Source: Asparagopsis taxiformis
Taxonomy: Eukaryota; Rhodophyta; Florideophyceae; Bonnemaisoniales; Bonnemaisoniaceae
Direction of reading: 5' to 3'
Length of the DNA: 54,402 nucleotides
Assembly (NCBI GenBank): GCA_030407315.1
Contig: JALQPE010002578.1
Coordinates: 1 to 54,402, forward strand
In this document: positions 32,837 through 43,330 of the stretch, piece after piece
Numbering within the stretch: position 1 is the first letter of the stretch
Layout of the letters: the number at the start of each line of letters is the position of its first letter
Made by a program: the position numbers and the translations under genes
Notes under the pieces: generated by a model
The model's input: only the letters and a program-made list of their open reading frames with translations
Databases searched by the model: none
Told to the model about the DNA's origin: nothing

Positions 32837-34196
32837 TCATTTTTGCTCCGGACTGCAGGTGGCAGGTGGAGGAGAGGGTGGGTGGGTAGTGTCTGAATCC
32901 GCATTGAAGCCAAGACGAGAGATAGCCTCATAGCCAATGTCTTCAAGCTCCTGGCATAGTAGTACCACTGAAAATACAGCAAGGTAAGCGTAGATGTAGT
33001 GTACCAAACGTCTCTGCGGTTGATAGAGGCTGGAAAGTGCTGTAACAAGCTCGGCGCTGAATACGTCTCCACAGTAACGAAAACGTTGCTCCATAAGTAA
33101 CAGTAGCCTTATCACGTAGGTGGAAAGAGTCCACGATGCTAGACTGTGATAGTTGGCTAAGACATAGGGGATGTAAAAATGTATTGTTGACATGGTCAAA
33201 CTCGTAGGAGTCTCTGCAAAGAACTGTCATACGTTGGTCTGGGCTGGACAGGACGTAAGCAGATGAGCCGACGAGAAATGCGGAAGAAGGAGCATCATGA
33301 GAGCAATCAACGTCGACTAGATTTCCTAAAATTCGGACAATCGATGAGCTGCCTCCATCGCGTTCCGCCCTGCTCTTCACCAATATTTTCTGGAACCCGT
33401 GTTGCGAGGTACCTATGGAGTCACATAGTGCCTGAAAGGTGGGGAAAATGATGGAAAGATCCGACTCATTTCCAGAGGGAAAGGTGATGTCCTCAAAGGA
33501 CGGCTGGAAGAGAACGTCACGATTCTCTTTCGCCTTGCATTGAATGGCAATAGTGCGGAATTGAGCAAGGGAGCAGTCAGCCTGTACTCTGATTTCTTCT
33601 TGCGATGTTTGTCGCATTCCCCTGGAGTGCTCGGATTTTGTCATCCGGAGGGAGAGGGGCTTGTCCGTGTACACACCAAGCTTCTGAAACAGAATGCTAC
33701 ATACAGTCAGAGCAGAGGAGGTCATGGAGCTGTTGGAATCGAATGGAGGGGGAAGAGGATGTTTGGCAGCTGACTCCAGCTTTTCCAATCTTGCCAGCAT
33801 TTCTGCTATGGTCTTCTTCATTTGATCCGCAGTGCAATCTTGAAGGATGCCGCGGTGGCGGTGGCGAGTGTGGTCAATGCCGTAGTCCGGGTCTCTCTCT
33901 GCTGGGGATGCAGGTGAGTCCATACTGCGAAGCTCACCACTTCGCCACGGGAGAACCCTTCCGGAATCCTTGTCGACGAGCTCGTTACGATCTGAAATCT
34001 TGACTTGAGAAAGGGTAGAGTCGAAACCATATTCAGCTTTGTATTCGAGCAATGCATGGAGGAATGGGTCTGTTTCAGTCTTGACCTGAGTAATTTCCTT
34101 GACGATTGCAGACCACCACACAATTTTTCGTTTCCTCCCAAACGGCCGAAGTTCCCATTGAACTTCTATAACGTCGTTTGGAGCGAGAGGAAGCAT
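32837..34196 (-). CDS. Tudor-like chromatin-reader candidate, right copy (one frame break)
   Basis: ATG 34196 opens MLPLAPNDVIEVQWELRPFG. The first 95 residues hold the same V.W...WW.A.V...Y...YGFD pattern as the left copy. Next is a charged segment with a short coiled coil (MKKTIAEMLARLEKLESAA, about 125-145), then a globular part with LSIIFPTFQALCDSIG. Near 33210-33240 a +1 frame change leads into a second frame ending at 32837, rich in helices (LANYHSLASWTLSTYVIRLL, FSAELVTALSSLYQ), which looks like the true C-terminus. Total length is about 450 codons. It is divergent from the methyltransferase/SET gene, 513 bp away, exactly as on the left. A Tudor/Agenet-type role in reading methyl marks would suit the context but is inferred. 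Confidence 0.58.
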
Positions 34197-34709
34197 GTTG
34201 GGATAGCTATGGGATAGAATTGTTGTATTAGTGAAAGCCTAACCGTTACCTTCTGCTAAAGAGTAGTATATACTAGGAGGATTGGAAAGGTCGAGAAGAG
34301 ATGTTTAGGTGGTGTAGAAATAGAATGGACAATTGACAAAATTGACACGTCAGTGTGGATGATGTCTGCCATGAACTGATTGCAGCATAAAATTTGATGT
34401 GAATAATCGTTCTAGAAGTGAATGTCGGATGCATACGATTGGACTACAAAGATACGCTTAGAGATGTTACGGGGCCCAATAAATTGCATGGAAAAATATT
34501 TTGAGTATTACTTTAGTATTACATTGATTATTGAGCTAACAGTCGATGTAGTTATCTTGTAAAGGTTCGGACAGGGGTGGAAAGGAAACAGCCACCGAAG
34601 TGCTACCACTCGCTGACACTTTGTTTTAAACAACCAACTTCTGCTTTGCGCCACCCTGGTCAAGCAGCAACCAACTATCCCTTTCTTAAAAACTCTACCT
34701 TTGTTCGCC
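34197..34709. promoter_or_regulatory. shared 5' region of the divergent Tudor-like and methyltransferase/SET genes (right)
   Basis: A 513-bp interval between two divergent start codons, equivalent to 28848-29575 in the left copy. AGTAGTATATACTAGG near 34262-34277 is TATA-like and partly symmetrical. No module of the palindromic type found at 3' junctions occurs here. Confidence 0.4.
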
Positions 34710-37700
34710 ATGGAAGGAACGTTCCACAATCACGGTGAAAAGCACGACGGATGGGTGTTCATCGACCCCAATCAAGTCAGCAAATTCGTATCGATTCGCG
34801 ATGTTGATGCAAGTCATGTGGAAGCGCTCATGGAGAGCATTCGCAACAGCGGTTATGACACAGCTCATCCCGTGACTGGCAGGTTTCGAGAAGGCGTTCT
34901 GGAGATATTGGATGGAGCGCACCGCTGCATGGCAATTGTACGTGGAATGGAGAAGGGCGTCTTTCCTCCTGGCGTTACGATTCCTATGCGAGAAGAGTCT
35001 ATCGTGGCGGACACCAACAGCAGTACTGCTGTTGTGCTGGACCGTGTGAGAGCGACGACATCCAACGACATTGCAGGCCTGCAAAGGCGCATGATGTTTG
35101 TTGAGTATCTGATGATCGCCGTTGATCTCAGAGACGAGTACTGGGTCCAAAACGGAAAGGACAAGTACGCTCATATTTCGTCTGTGAGGATGGCCGATGT
35201 GTTGGGCTGGATCAAATCCTGCGATCCAAGCGGCCAAATTGCTTCAAGCCTGAGTGGTAAACCGCAGTACAGCTCATGCATGTCTATCCTGGCTGTGCTT
35301 CGGCCGTATCACCGAGCAGAAGATTCGAGTTCGATTGATTTGCGTCTGTGGCAAATGTTTTGTCATGCATGGGGACTCAATGCAGAGATGGGTGATTCTC
35401 CGAGGATGGTTGAGTTTCCGAAACAGGTGGGGGTGACTAGTTCTCGTGCCGTCGAAATGTTTGGCAAGACACCCCGCGGAGAATTGTCCTCTCCACTGAA
35501 CCGCGAACTGCTTTCGAGCAGGTACTTTCTGGACGGCGCTACATCCGACATGCAAGATTCTTTGCAGGCTAGCCAGAAGCGGTTCAGGAGGCTGATGGTT
35601 ATGATGTGCCAGTGTATCTTGGCTATTCGCAGTAAGGAGATGGGCAGTGTGCCATCTAGGCGGGCCAGAGCCACATCCGGGGCCATTGGTGGTGGTGGAA
35701 TGGTTGGAATTGCAACATCCAGTGCGCAAGCCAACCAGCTTGGATTTGTTGTCGACCGTGTGTTAGCTGCGTGGGATACCGGGGCAAGAGTGTTGGGGTA
35801 TGAGGATGTTGAATCGATGTGCTGGCCGTTCATGGTATTCGATCCTGCGAGCCTTTGCTTCAGGTCACTCCCGAATCGGTCTGATGGCTGCGCGGTCGAG
35901 GAGCATCGGAAAAACCTGACCATTGTCCCGAAAACTGTAGACAGTGAAAACGGGTTCTGTGCCGACCTTCCAGTGGCTGTGGATGCAAGGCTGCGATCAT
36001 TGACAAGCGCCTTCCTGCTGTCGATACGCCAATGTGTCACTGAGGTGAATGTGTTCGCCGAGCGTGGTCAGCTGATGCAGAGACTTCGAGCCTTGCTTTT
36101 CGACACTCCTGACAAGTTCGGCTTGAACTCGTTCATGCGAGCCAAGTTGAACACGTCTCATGCCCTGGATGGTCAGAGGAGGCTGAAGGCTTGGTTATTG
36201 CGAACCCGAGAGCAACGAAAGCTTCCTCTGACCATGGATGAGTTGCACAGTCTTGAGGATACGCCCGAGCCTGGCATCCTTGAAGGTGCACCTGCGCAGA
36301 TGGAAATATCCGCAGCAGTGCCAAACAATGGCAGCGAGGATATAGAAGAGGATAGTCTGGAGCCACAGAGGAAGAAGGCTAGGCTGGAGCGCGGTGGTGG
36401 AGAGGACGATAATGCGGCGGTTGCTAGCGAAACAGCAACAAGAGAAGGTGCGGCCGAGGATGACGCTATGGAGGTTGACACTGTATCGCCTACAGAAGCA
36501 CCGCTCGTTGACGTCGGAAAGGAAACCAAGCCAGAATATGTCACCAAGCTGGAAGCTGTGATGGGGCGTTACATTCACACTGTGAATTGTGACGCCACTG
36601 ATGTAGCCAAAGAGGTGGAGGACAAAATTAGTTTCCTGGAAGATGGCGTGTTGGAGGACAGTGTTCAGCTTGTGCTCACTGATCCTCCATTCAACACGAG
36701 GCGGGAAGGCGGCAGAGAAAACTCGGAGTACGATATTCTGGAGCCGGAAGAGTTGGCGAGTGTTGCGTGTGAAATAGTTCGAGTTCTTCGGCCTGGCGGT
36801 CATGCTCTAATCTATTCCAGCGTGCGCCAACTCGTGGCATGGATGGATGCAATCAGAAATGCCGAGCCTGGCAAGATGATTGTGGACAGTGTTCCAGTCG
36901 TGCTATCTCGCCGACCACACAGCTTTACGTCCAATCCATCGACGAAAACGTGCACACTGCATAATATGCACGATTTCGTTATCCATGCGTATAAGCGGGG
37001 GAAGGGTATGGCTGCATACGATATGGTGGATTACAGGTTGCACAATCCGGACATATCGAGGCACCCTGGGTTCACCAACGCGATTGACAACGTTCCGAGG
37101 TTGTCGGCTGGTGAAGCTCAATACGATGGGCAGAACAACCGACTGCGCCATGAGCAGAAGGCGTTGACCACTCTTCGTGAGCTTCTGGAACGATTTTCGA
37201 AGCAGAACGATATCGTGATGGATTTCTTCTCGGGAACATACAGCACAGCCATAGCGTGTATGACGTTGAGGGATGGTACGTATCGTCGGTTCATTGGGTG
37301 TGAGAAGGAAAAAAGGTGCCACGATGCATCGCAGGAGTGGATACTGCATGCTTTCGTCAGTGAGGTGAAAGCCGGGCGATATGGGGGGATCTTGCAGCGT
37401 GAGGTGGAGAGTATTCTTGGGGACGAGTCGGTACCGGTCACAGGAAAAGCTCCAAGGCTTCGTCAGAAGCACATCTCAGATGCACCAGAAGGTTTACCTG
37501 CTGTGACAGCATTGCCGAACCATCTGCTTGTGTTCGTTGCGTCAATGAAGAAGGACGGGTCTATGCTTCACAGATTGAGCGGGGTGCCTATGGACCAGTG
37601 GCCGGCCGAGGACATGCACTCGTTTTGGAGCATAGACCCGGACGCGATTCTGGCTGCTGATGCCGCATTCTACGGTGTCTATGTTTCGCAATCGGAGGTA

Positions 37701-38177
37701 AGAGGTGGTGGGTTTGGCGTATTCGCGGCGAAGAAACTGAAGAAGGGGACGGTCATTGGCTGGTACAACGGGACGATTTTCTATGCGAAGATTCGAGACT
37801 CGGAACCGCAGAGATCAGTGATGTACGGCCCGGAAGGATTTGGGTGCACAGGAGAGAGGTTCCAGGACTACAACATGGAATTGGAAACCACGTACATAGG
37901 GAGGGGTGCACCTGTTCGGAAGGTCTGGCTCGTTCCAGCGGTCTATAATTGTACCAGCTACCTCAATGATTGTCGGGTCATTGACGGAACGGAGAAAGCG
38001 ACCGAGGTGAGTCGAACACAGTCAGCCGAGTTTCGACAAGGCGATGCCATAGACAAACCGGACTTTGCTTCAAATATCAAGAATCCCCATGCTGTCAAGG
38101 TCGTTCTGACCAGAGACGTTGAAGCTGATGAGGAGATATTTGCTGACTATGGTAGAAAATATTGGCCAGCTAACTGA
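34710..38177 (+). CDS. ParB-like/DNA methyltransferase/SET triple fusion, intact
   Basis: One uninterrupted 1155-codon frame from ATG 34710 (context GCCATGG). Residues about 15-140 are a ParB/sulfiredoxin-like domain with LEILDGAHRCMA (DGAHR 68-72). Residues 150-500 form a conserved middle region found also in the left copy. A polar linker with RKKARLER follows (about 510-610). Residues about 650-870 are a beta-class amino-methyltransferase: motif IV LTDPPFN at 656-662, then RPGGHALIYSS, then motif I DFFSGTYSTA at 838-847 and FIGCEKE. This class makes N6-methyladenine or N4-methylcytosine in DNA. Residues about 985-1150 are a SET domain with GFGVFAAKKL, GWYNGTIF, SYLNDCR and IFADYGRKYW. SET domains methylate protein lysines using the same cofactor. 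The usual NHS motif reads LND here. All catalytic motifs of the DNA methyltransferase are intact. Confidence 0.88.
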   Translation: MEGTFHNHGEKHDGWVFIDPNQVSKFVSIRDVDASHVEALMESIRNSGYDTAHPVTGRFREGVLEILDGAHRCMAIVRGMEKGVFPPGVTIPMREESIVADTNSSTAVVLDRVRATTSNDIAGLQRRMMFVEYLMIAVDLRDEYWVQNGKDKYAHISSVRMADVLGWIKSCDPSGQIASSLSGKPQYSSCMSILAVLRPYHRAEDSSSIDLRLWQMFCHAWGLNAEMGDSPRMVEFPKQVGVTSSRAVEMFGKTPRGELSSPLNRELLSSRYFLDGATSDMQDSLQASQKRFRRLMVMMCQCILAIRSKEMGSVPSRRARATSGAIGGGGMVGIATSSAQANQLGFVVDRVLAAWDTGARVLGYEDVESMCWPFMVFDPASLCFRSLPNRSDGCAVEEHRKNLTIVPKTVDSENGFCADLPVAVDARLRSLTSAFLLSIRQCVTEVNVFAERGQLMQRLRALLFDTPDKFGLNSFMRAKLNTSHALDGQRRLKAWLLRTREQRKLPLTMDELHSLEDTPEPGILEGAPAQMEISAAVPNNGSEDIEEDSLEPQRKKARLERGGGEDDNAAVASETATREGAAEDDAMEVDTVSPTEAPLVDVGKETKPEYVTKLEAVMGRYIHTVNCDATDVAKEVEDKISFLEDGVLEDSVQLVLTDPPFNTRREGGRENSEYDILEPEELASVACEIVRVLRPGGHALIYSSVRQLVAWMDAIRNAEPGKMIVDSVPVVLSRRPHSFTSNPSTKTCTLHNMHDFVIHAYKRGKGMAAYDMVDYRLHNPDISRHPGFTNAIDNVPRLSAGEAQYDGQNNRLRHEQKALTTLRELLERFSKQNDIVMDFFSGTYSTAIACMTLRDGTYRRFIGCEKEKRCHDASQEWILHAFVSEVKAGRYGGILQREVESILGDESVPVTGKAPRLRQKHISDAPEGLPAVTALPNHLLVFVASMKKDGSMLHRLSGVPMDQWPAEDMHSFWSIDPDAILAADAAFYGVYVSQSEVRGGGFGVFAAKKLKKGTVIGWYNGTIFYAKIRDSEPQRSVMYGPEGFGCTGERFQDYNMELETTYIGRGAPVRKVWLVPAVYNCTSYLNDCRVIDGTEKATEVSRTQSAEFRQGDAIDKPDFASNIKNPHAVKVVLTRDVEADEEIFADYGRKYWPAN

Positions 38178-39277
38178 GCTACTTTGATAGATTTGAGTAA
38201 ACACGCATTGACAGAGACAATAGACTGTGCATCATCTTCCAAGAGCGCTAGATATTATAGACTACACTACAACAATCGTGACATGACTGCAGGAAGGCAT
38301 CTGCGGCCTGGAGTGCAAACTATCCACTTTTCTACGGCTATACCTATGGATACGAAAAGGAGAGAAACTAGAAAGATGTGAGTGCGAAATTGTGTAGCAA
38401 CGCAGCATGTAGAACACCAGTAAGAGAGCGATGTAGGAGAAGCAGTCACCCCATTACAGTGCGGGCCGTTTACCGGGGATGCTGACAGCAAAGTCATCGT
38501 TACGATGACTTTGCTGTAAGAAAACAAATCATTACAGCAGCCATGATTTTTTTACCCGGTAAAATTTCTTGCTGATTTTTTACCCGGTAAAAAATTCTTT
38601 GGCCACTGCAAGGAAACGGTTCCTTACAGCAAAGTCATCGTTACGATGACTTTGCGGTAAGAAAGCAAATCATTACAGCGGCCACAATTTTTTTACCCGG
38701 TAAAGAAATCGTGGCTGCTGTAATGTTTTCCTTTCTTACAGCAAAGTCATCGTAACGATGACTTTGCTGTAAGGAACCCTGGTAAACGGCTTCGGCTGTA
38801 AGCAGCAGGGAGTTTCGTCCTTCTCCCATCTTGGTAAAGGTGAGAAGCGAAGTGTGAAGTCGGGAAAATTGCTCAGCAAAGGTCTGTACGGCTGTGAGCA
38901 GCTCTCAGGAGTATTTTACCTCACGTGGTCTCTGTTCAGGGTATACCCTGTATATATATAGGTAGCCTAGTGTAGGTGGGAAGATAGACGAAAATTCTAC
39001 CAATAATTTATCACAGTGACGGCTCTCGTAGTCGAAATCTGCGCGTTGTCAAGGGTTGAAACTAGTCTCCCCCTACGGCCTAGCTAGTAAAATCATACAA
39101 CGTTGTAGACTAATATTAAAAAGTAGCAAGCAATCTGCTGAGTAGCACTAAACTATGAGATGAAGGACAGATGTATAGATGAGAACTGAAAAGTGGGCTA
39201 AGATAACAATGTTGAGATGAGAAAGACAGAACTTTATAGCAGGGAACAGTAGTATAGGTTTTAATACTTCTGATATG
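38178..39277. other. convergent spacer between the methyltransferase/SET gene and dioxygenase C
   Basis: The 3' ends of the plus-strand fusion gene and the minus-strand dioxygenase C face each other. The interval holds the nested palindromic unit at 38454-38801 and a TATATATATA run at 38951-38960. No gene is seen. Confidence 0.55.
38454..38801. repeat. right-copy nested palindromic module
   Basis: A 348-bp unit bounded by TTACAG and CTGTAA, with subterminal GCCGTTTACC mirrored by GGTAAACGGC. Inside are three palindromes built on AAAGTCATCGT and its inverse, at about 38485-38520, 38624-38661 and 38738-38775. Alternating with them are palindromes of the form ATTACAGCGGCCACAATTTT mirrored around TACCCGGTA, three cores in all. 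The nesting means that most of the unit can fold into several hairpins. It could be a MITE-like unit or a clustered protein-binding site. Confidence 0.85.
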
Positions 39278-42200
39278 CTATCTATTGCTCCTATCGTACT
39301 TGTAATATTCGACGGTGTGGATGTGGTCCGTGAGGACGTCCTTCTCCGTCTTCAAGTAGATGTGGCCGCGCGTGGGCAGGCCATAGACTAACTTTCGCCT
39401 GCAGGAAGATCTCCGCGCTGAAGCCGACCCCGTAATGGTAAAGGTCACCGCGACCAACCAATACGGAATAGGGTGGCACATAAAGCCTATGAAGGGGAAC
39501 CTTCCACATATCGGCGTCCGGATTGGCCAGGCATACATGACTATAAGGGGCAGCTACTATAGAGAATCCATCGGCTCCGCTCGACATCATGAAATATGAT
39601 GGAGACTCGGTAGGTCCTGCAACACGACTCGTTGATACCTTGAAGTCCGTGTGCCCATCCTGGTCCGCAGCCCCATCTGCTGTAAGAAGCAGCCGCAATC
39701 CTGTCTTCGGGAAGAAGACAGGATCCTCACCCTCCATTCCCAGCTTCAAGAACTCCGCACAAACACCAAGAGCAAGCTCTGCCACCAACTTGTTCTTGTA
39801 CATCTCCAAATTCCCCTCCTCCAACTTGTCGCACAACTCACGCCGCGGCAGAGAGAGGCGCCCACGACCACCATCGATGCGGTCCTTCGCATCACCCACG
39901 TTGTGGATGAACTGCCACGGCGAAGGATCGAAGCCGGGCTTTGCGAAAGCTGGCGGCTCGTCCTGTGGCTCCCTGTCGTCATCGTTAGAATCAGACTGCT
40001 GGGAGGGTTTTTCAACCTCCTCAACCAGCGGGAACTGCCTAGCGAAGTGACCGAACAGCTCATGCGTCGCATTACCAGCCGTGGACGATGCCAACAGCCT
40101 TCCAAAACAATAACCCCCAAGTTTTCCAGCAACGCCTTCTTCACCGCAAAGTACTGTTCCACCACCGTATCCTCAGCACCCGGCGATGCAGCTACCTGGA
40201 ATGCTGCCGCCCTCATTTCCGCCCGAACCGTCTCCACCGTCGTACTTTCCATATAGTACTTCATCCGGCTGCCAGACGCAATTGCGCTGGGGAGAACGGC
40301 GGCCACATTCTCATCGACGATACTGTCGGGAATGGGATTCTCCTGGGCGTCGTCGAACTGGAGAACCGGCTCCCGAGAGCGACCTCGGGAAGCCGACTTG
40401 GATTTCTTTGACGACGACTTTGATGAAGTCTCACCGAGCCTTCTCTTTTTGGTAGAAGGCTCGGGCGTCGCAGAAGCGGCTTCCAAGTTACGCTTCCCGA
40501 GGATGGAGTTTTCACCCGCATCCTCGGGGGCGCTCTCCAGCTCGACGACCTCCACAGCACCACCCGCCGTTCCACCACGACCGGAACGACTCGCTTGCAG
40601 GCGGGTACTCCTTCTGGGCATCACTTTCCTCCCAGAAGTTTCCACTCCGGGCGGTGCAGAATCACTGACTTCAATGACATCTTCGTCAGGATCTGCACCG
40701 CCCTTCGCACTGCTGCCCTCGACCACATTCTCGGGAGTAGGGCCCTCCGTCGAAATCCTCGCAACCGTCTTCTGTCCAACCCCACCGGATGGTGAAGGGA
40801 CGAAACTGTCATCGCTGGAGCTTCCCGAACTGCTAGCAGATGCAGAACGGGAAGCTTCGACAGCGGGGGCCGGAGCAGCAGGGTGCTGCTCGGCAGCCGG
40901 AGTCGCAGGCTCAGGCTGCGAAGCCGGTGAGACCTGCTCCTGCGCGGCTTGGACAGGACGGTTGGGGGTACCAGTCCCGGCGTGGGAAACTGGACCAGAG
41001 CGTTCGCTGCCATCCTGGGGACCACGCGCAGTCGGCTTGACCGGGGTCACCGCAGGGGAGGATGCAGACACGGCAGGGGTAGAGAGGGAACAGGGGCAAC
41101 CTCGGAATCGCTGGAAGATTCCAGTTGAGGTGGTGGGGGCAAAGGAATGGAGGATGAAGGGATGGGCAAGGAATTGGAAGAGGAAGGGATGGGGGCATCA
41201 TCACCACATGTGGCTGGGAGCGCAGCATGTGGGATGTCTGGGTACATCGCGTGAAAGCGTTTCCGCATAATCATGTCGCGGTACCCAGTGACGCGCAGGA
41301 GCATTTTCCTGGCGTCCTTCCCGAAGACAGACTTCTTACGGGGAAAAATGTTTCCGACTTGTAACCATCGGGGGGGCCTTCCTTGGGACGGAAGTCTGCC
41401 CAGCACCCCTTCTTGGGGACCATCTGAGCAAGAACTTCGACAACGCGCGAGCGAATGTCGAAGCTCTTGCTCGGGTCACCCACGCTGGGAATTGACCCAT
41501 CCAGCATCCTCAACACATCCGACACGTTCCAGTACTCGGCCACCTCCTTCACGTACCCGAAGATTTCCAACAAACCAGCAATCCATTCCTGCCCAATGGT
41601 ACCAACCGAGTACGGTTTCAGCCCGGCCGACCGACGGCTACAAGTGTAGCGCGCCGTCATCTCCAGGATGAAACACTTCTGCACATCCGGAGCACTCCTG
41701 AACGACCCATTGAACAACAAGTTCACCGTACACCAGCCAGATCCTCGTCGAAGAGAACTGCACGAACTCCGGCCTGTTCGGGATGCTCGACCAGTATTTG
41801 AAAGCAGGGCTTTCAATGGTCTTGAACCCTCGCGCGATCGAGACGTAGCGCATGAGCTGTCTCGGACGAATCCAGCTCAGCGCTTTCCGTTCTTTAATGT
41901 ATTGAACGGTCGGCTCGATCTTCTTCTTTCCCAGGCGGTGGATATTGATGAACTCCATCACAGAGCACACATTGTCAGCAACTGTTACCTCGCTGACATT
42001 GTGGGTGTGGAAGTTCATCAGCCGTGAAAGCGGGAGTACTTCTTCGGAGCAGAAGACATCCCGGCCAAGCCGAGTCGGTGGGAGGAGAAAGTCGACTGGA
42101 ATAGTTCCAAAGCGACGGTAGATGTCAGACTTGACAAACTCCTCCCACTCTGGACTGTCCTTCGCAGGAGCAGGTCCAGCCGACTCGAGAATGGCCTTCA

Positions 42201-42918
42201 ACGCGGTCACTCGGTGAGATCCATCGACATATTGCAGTCGTACTTTGGCATTGGAATCAATCACCTCGCAGACGGACACGCGTGAAGCAATCACGGAAAA
42301 TCCCTGAGTGAGAAACGTTTTCTTCAACTCATCAACGCGATGCGGCCTGACCACCCTGGACACGACTGCCGGAGGAGAAACATCCAGGGGGGAAATGAAG
42401 ACTGGAATGTTTCGGCAGCTCTCCGGACTTATGTCGTAGTCCACATCCACCGGGATGGGCACTGTGCCAGGGTAGGCCAGCCTGGTGCTGCGGAGAGGCT
42501 TGTTCGGTACGATGTCACGAGCGTTGTGATCATCGACCTTCTCCGCATCCTCTGCCAAGTCGCTGCCGGACGCGATGATCATGTCCGGAGCAGGCGAGCT
42601 AGGCAGAGGAGCACCAGATCCCTCGACGGCTGGCGCCGCTTCGGCAGATTGAGCCGGAAGCGGAGTTGCGGGAACGCCAGCGTCGATTGTCGGGACAACC
42701 GCGGGATCGGAAGCGGAAGGGGGGGAGGGGACGGGCTTAGGTGCTGGGCTGAGCTGGGTCAGCGCTGCAGCAGCTTCGCAAACGTCCATGGGGACAGGGG
42801 GGGCCAGAGAAGGAGAAGGAGAGGGAGAAGGAGAGGGAGAAGGAGTGGGAGAATCGTTGTCACGGCGGCTGGCAGAGCGCACCTGGCGGTCGAAAGCGTT
42901 GGGGGATTGTTGAGCCAT
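39278..42918 (-). pseudogene. ParB-like/2OG-Fe(II) dioxygenase C (several frameshifts)
   Basis: The likely start is ATG 42918 (MAQQSPNAFD); an upstream in-frame ATG at 42987 is less likely. A Ser-Pro repeat follows, encoded by a GGAGAA-type microsatellite at about 42807-42850. The ParB-like domain has LQYVDGSHRVTALK, then TVADNVCSVMEF and RYVSIARGFK. Breaks occur near 41770 (+1), 41340 (-1), 41080 (-1), 40100 (-1) and 39400 (+1). The C-terminal domain has HTD (QDGHTDFKV), the distal H (GDLYHYGVGF) and R in GLPTRGH, so the catalytic ligands are conserved across the breaks. The linker is long, acidic and Ser/Pro-rich. C resembles A in lacking the EGRD segment and in SYFMMSSGADGF. The gene looks markedly richer in G+C than its neighbours. 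Confidence 0.75.
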
Positions 42919-43123
42919 TGCTTTGGTGAGTGATTGACAAACGAAGAGTGAAAGATTGAGAAAGAGAGAAGAAGATCTGAACGACAAGCTGTTTTGCTGC
43001 GTAAGCTGAGTAAGATAGGCGAAACTTAGAGAACTGACATATTCCTATTAGTATACACCCTGGTAATGATATTCAGCGGTTGACCAATCCGAACCTTCCA
43101 CATCACTTTTCGTTGTACGACAA

Positions 43124-43330
43124 TTACAGCTCAGGCAGTTTACCAAGGATCCTTACAGCAAAGCCATCGTTACGATGACTTTGCTGTAAGGAAACGTTTC
43201 ATTACAGAGGCCAGGAATTTTTTACCGGGTAAAGAAATCATGGCTACTGTAATGTTTTGTTTCCTGACAGCAAAGTCATCGTTACGATGACTTTGCTGTA
43301 AGCATCCCTGGTAAACTGCTCCATCTGTAA
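43124..43330. repeat. right-copy nested palindromic module
   Basis: A 207-bp unit with ends TTACAG and CTGTAA and subterminal GCAGTTTACC mirrored by GGTAAACTGC. Two AAAGTCATCGT palindromes (about 43153-43191 and 43267-43302) flank one palindrome centred on TACCGGGTA near 43222. This is the simplest, nearly symmetrical form of the module and probably shows its basic plan: palindrome, core, palindrome, inside terminal repeats. Confidence 0.87.

Noticed and set aside
32411..33072. Minus-strand open frames between the central gene and the Tudor-like gene as an extra gene
   Set aside because: They overlap the better supported frames on either strand and show no conserved pattern.
34701..34710. 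Start of the fusion gene nine bases upstream at TTG
   Set aside because: The ATG at 34710 has a strong GCCATGG context; a non-ATG start is unnecessary.
40332..41270. 312-codon forward open frame
   Set aside because: It is the antisense shadow of the G+C-rich linker of dioxygenase C and has no domain pattern.
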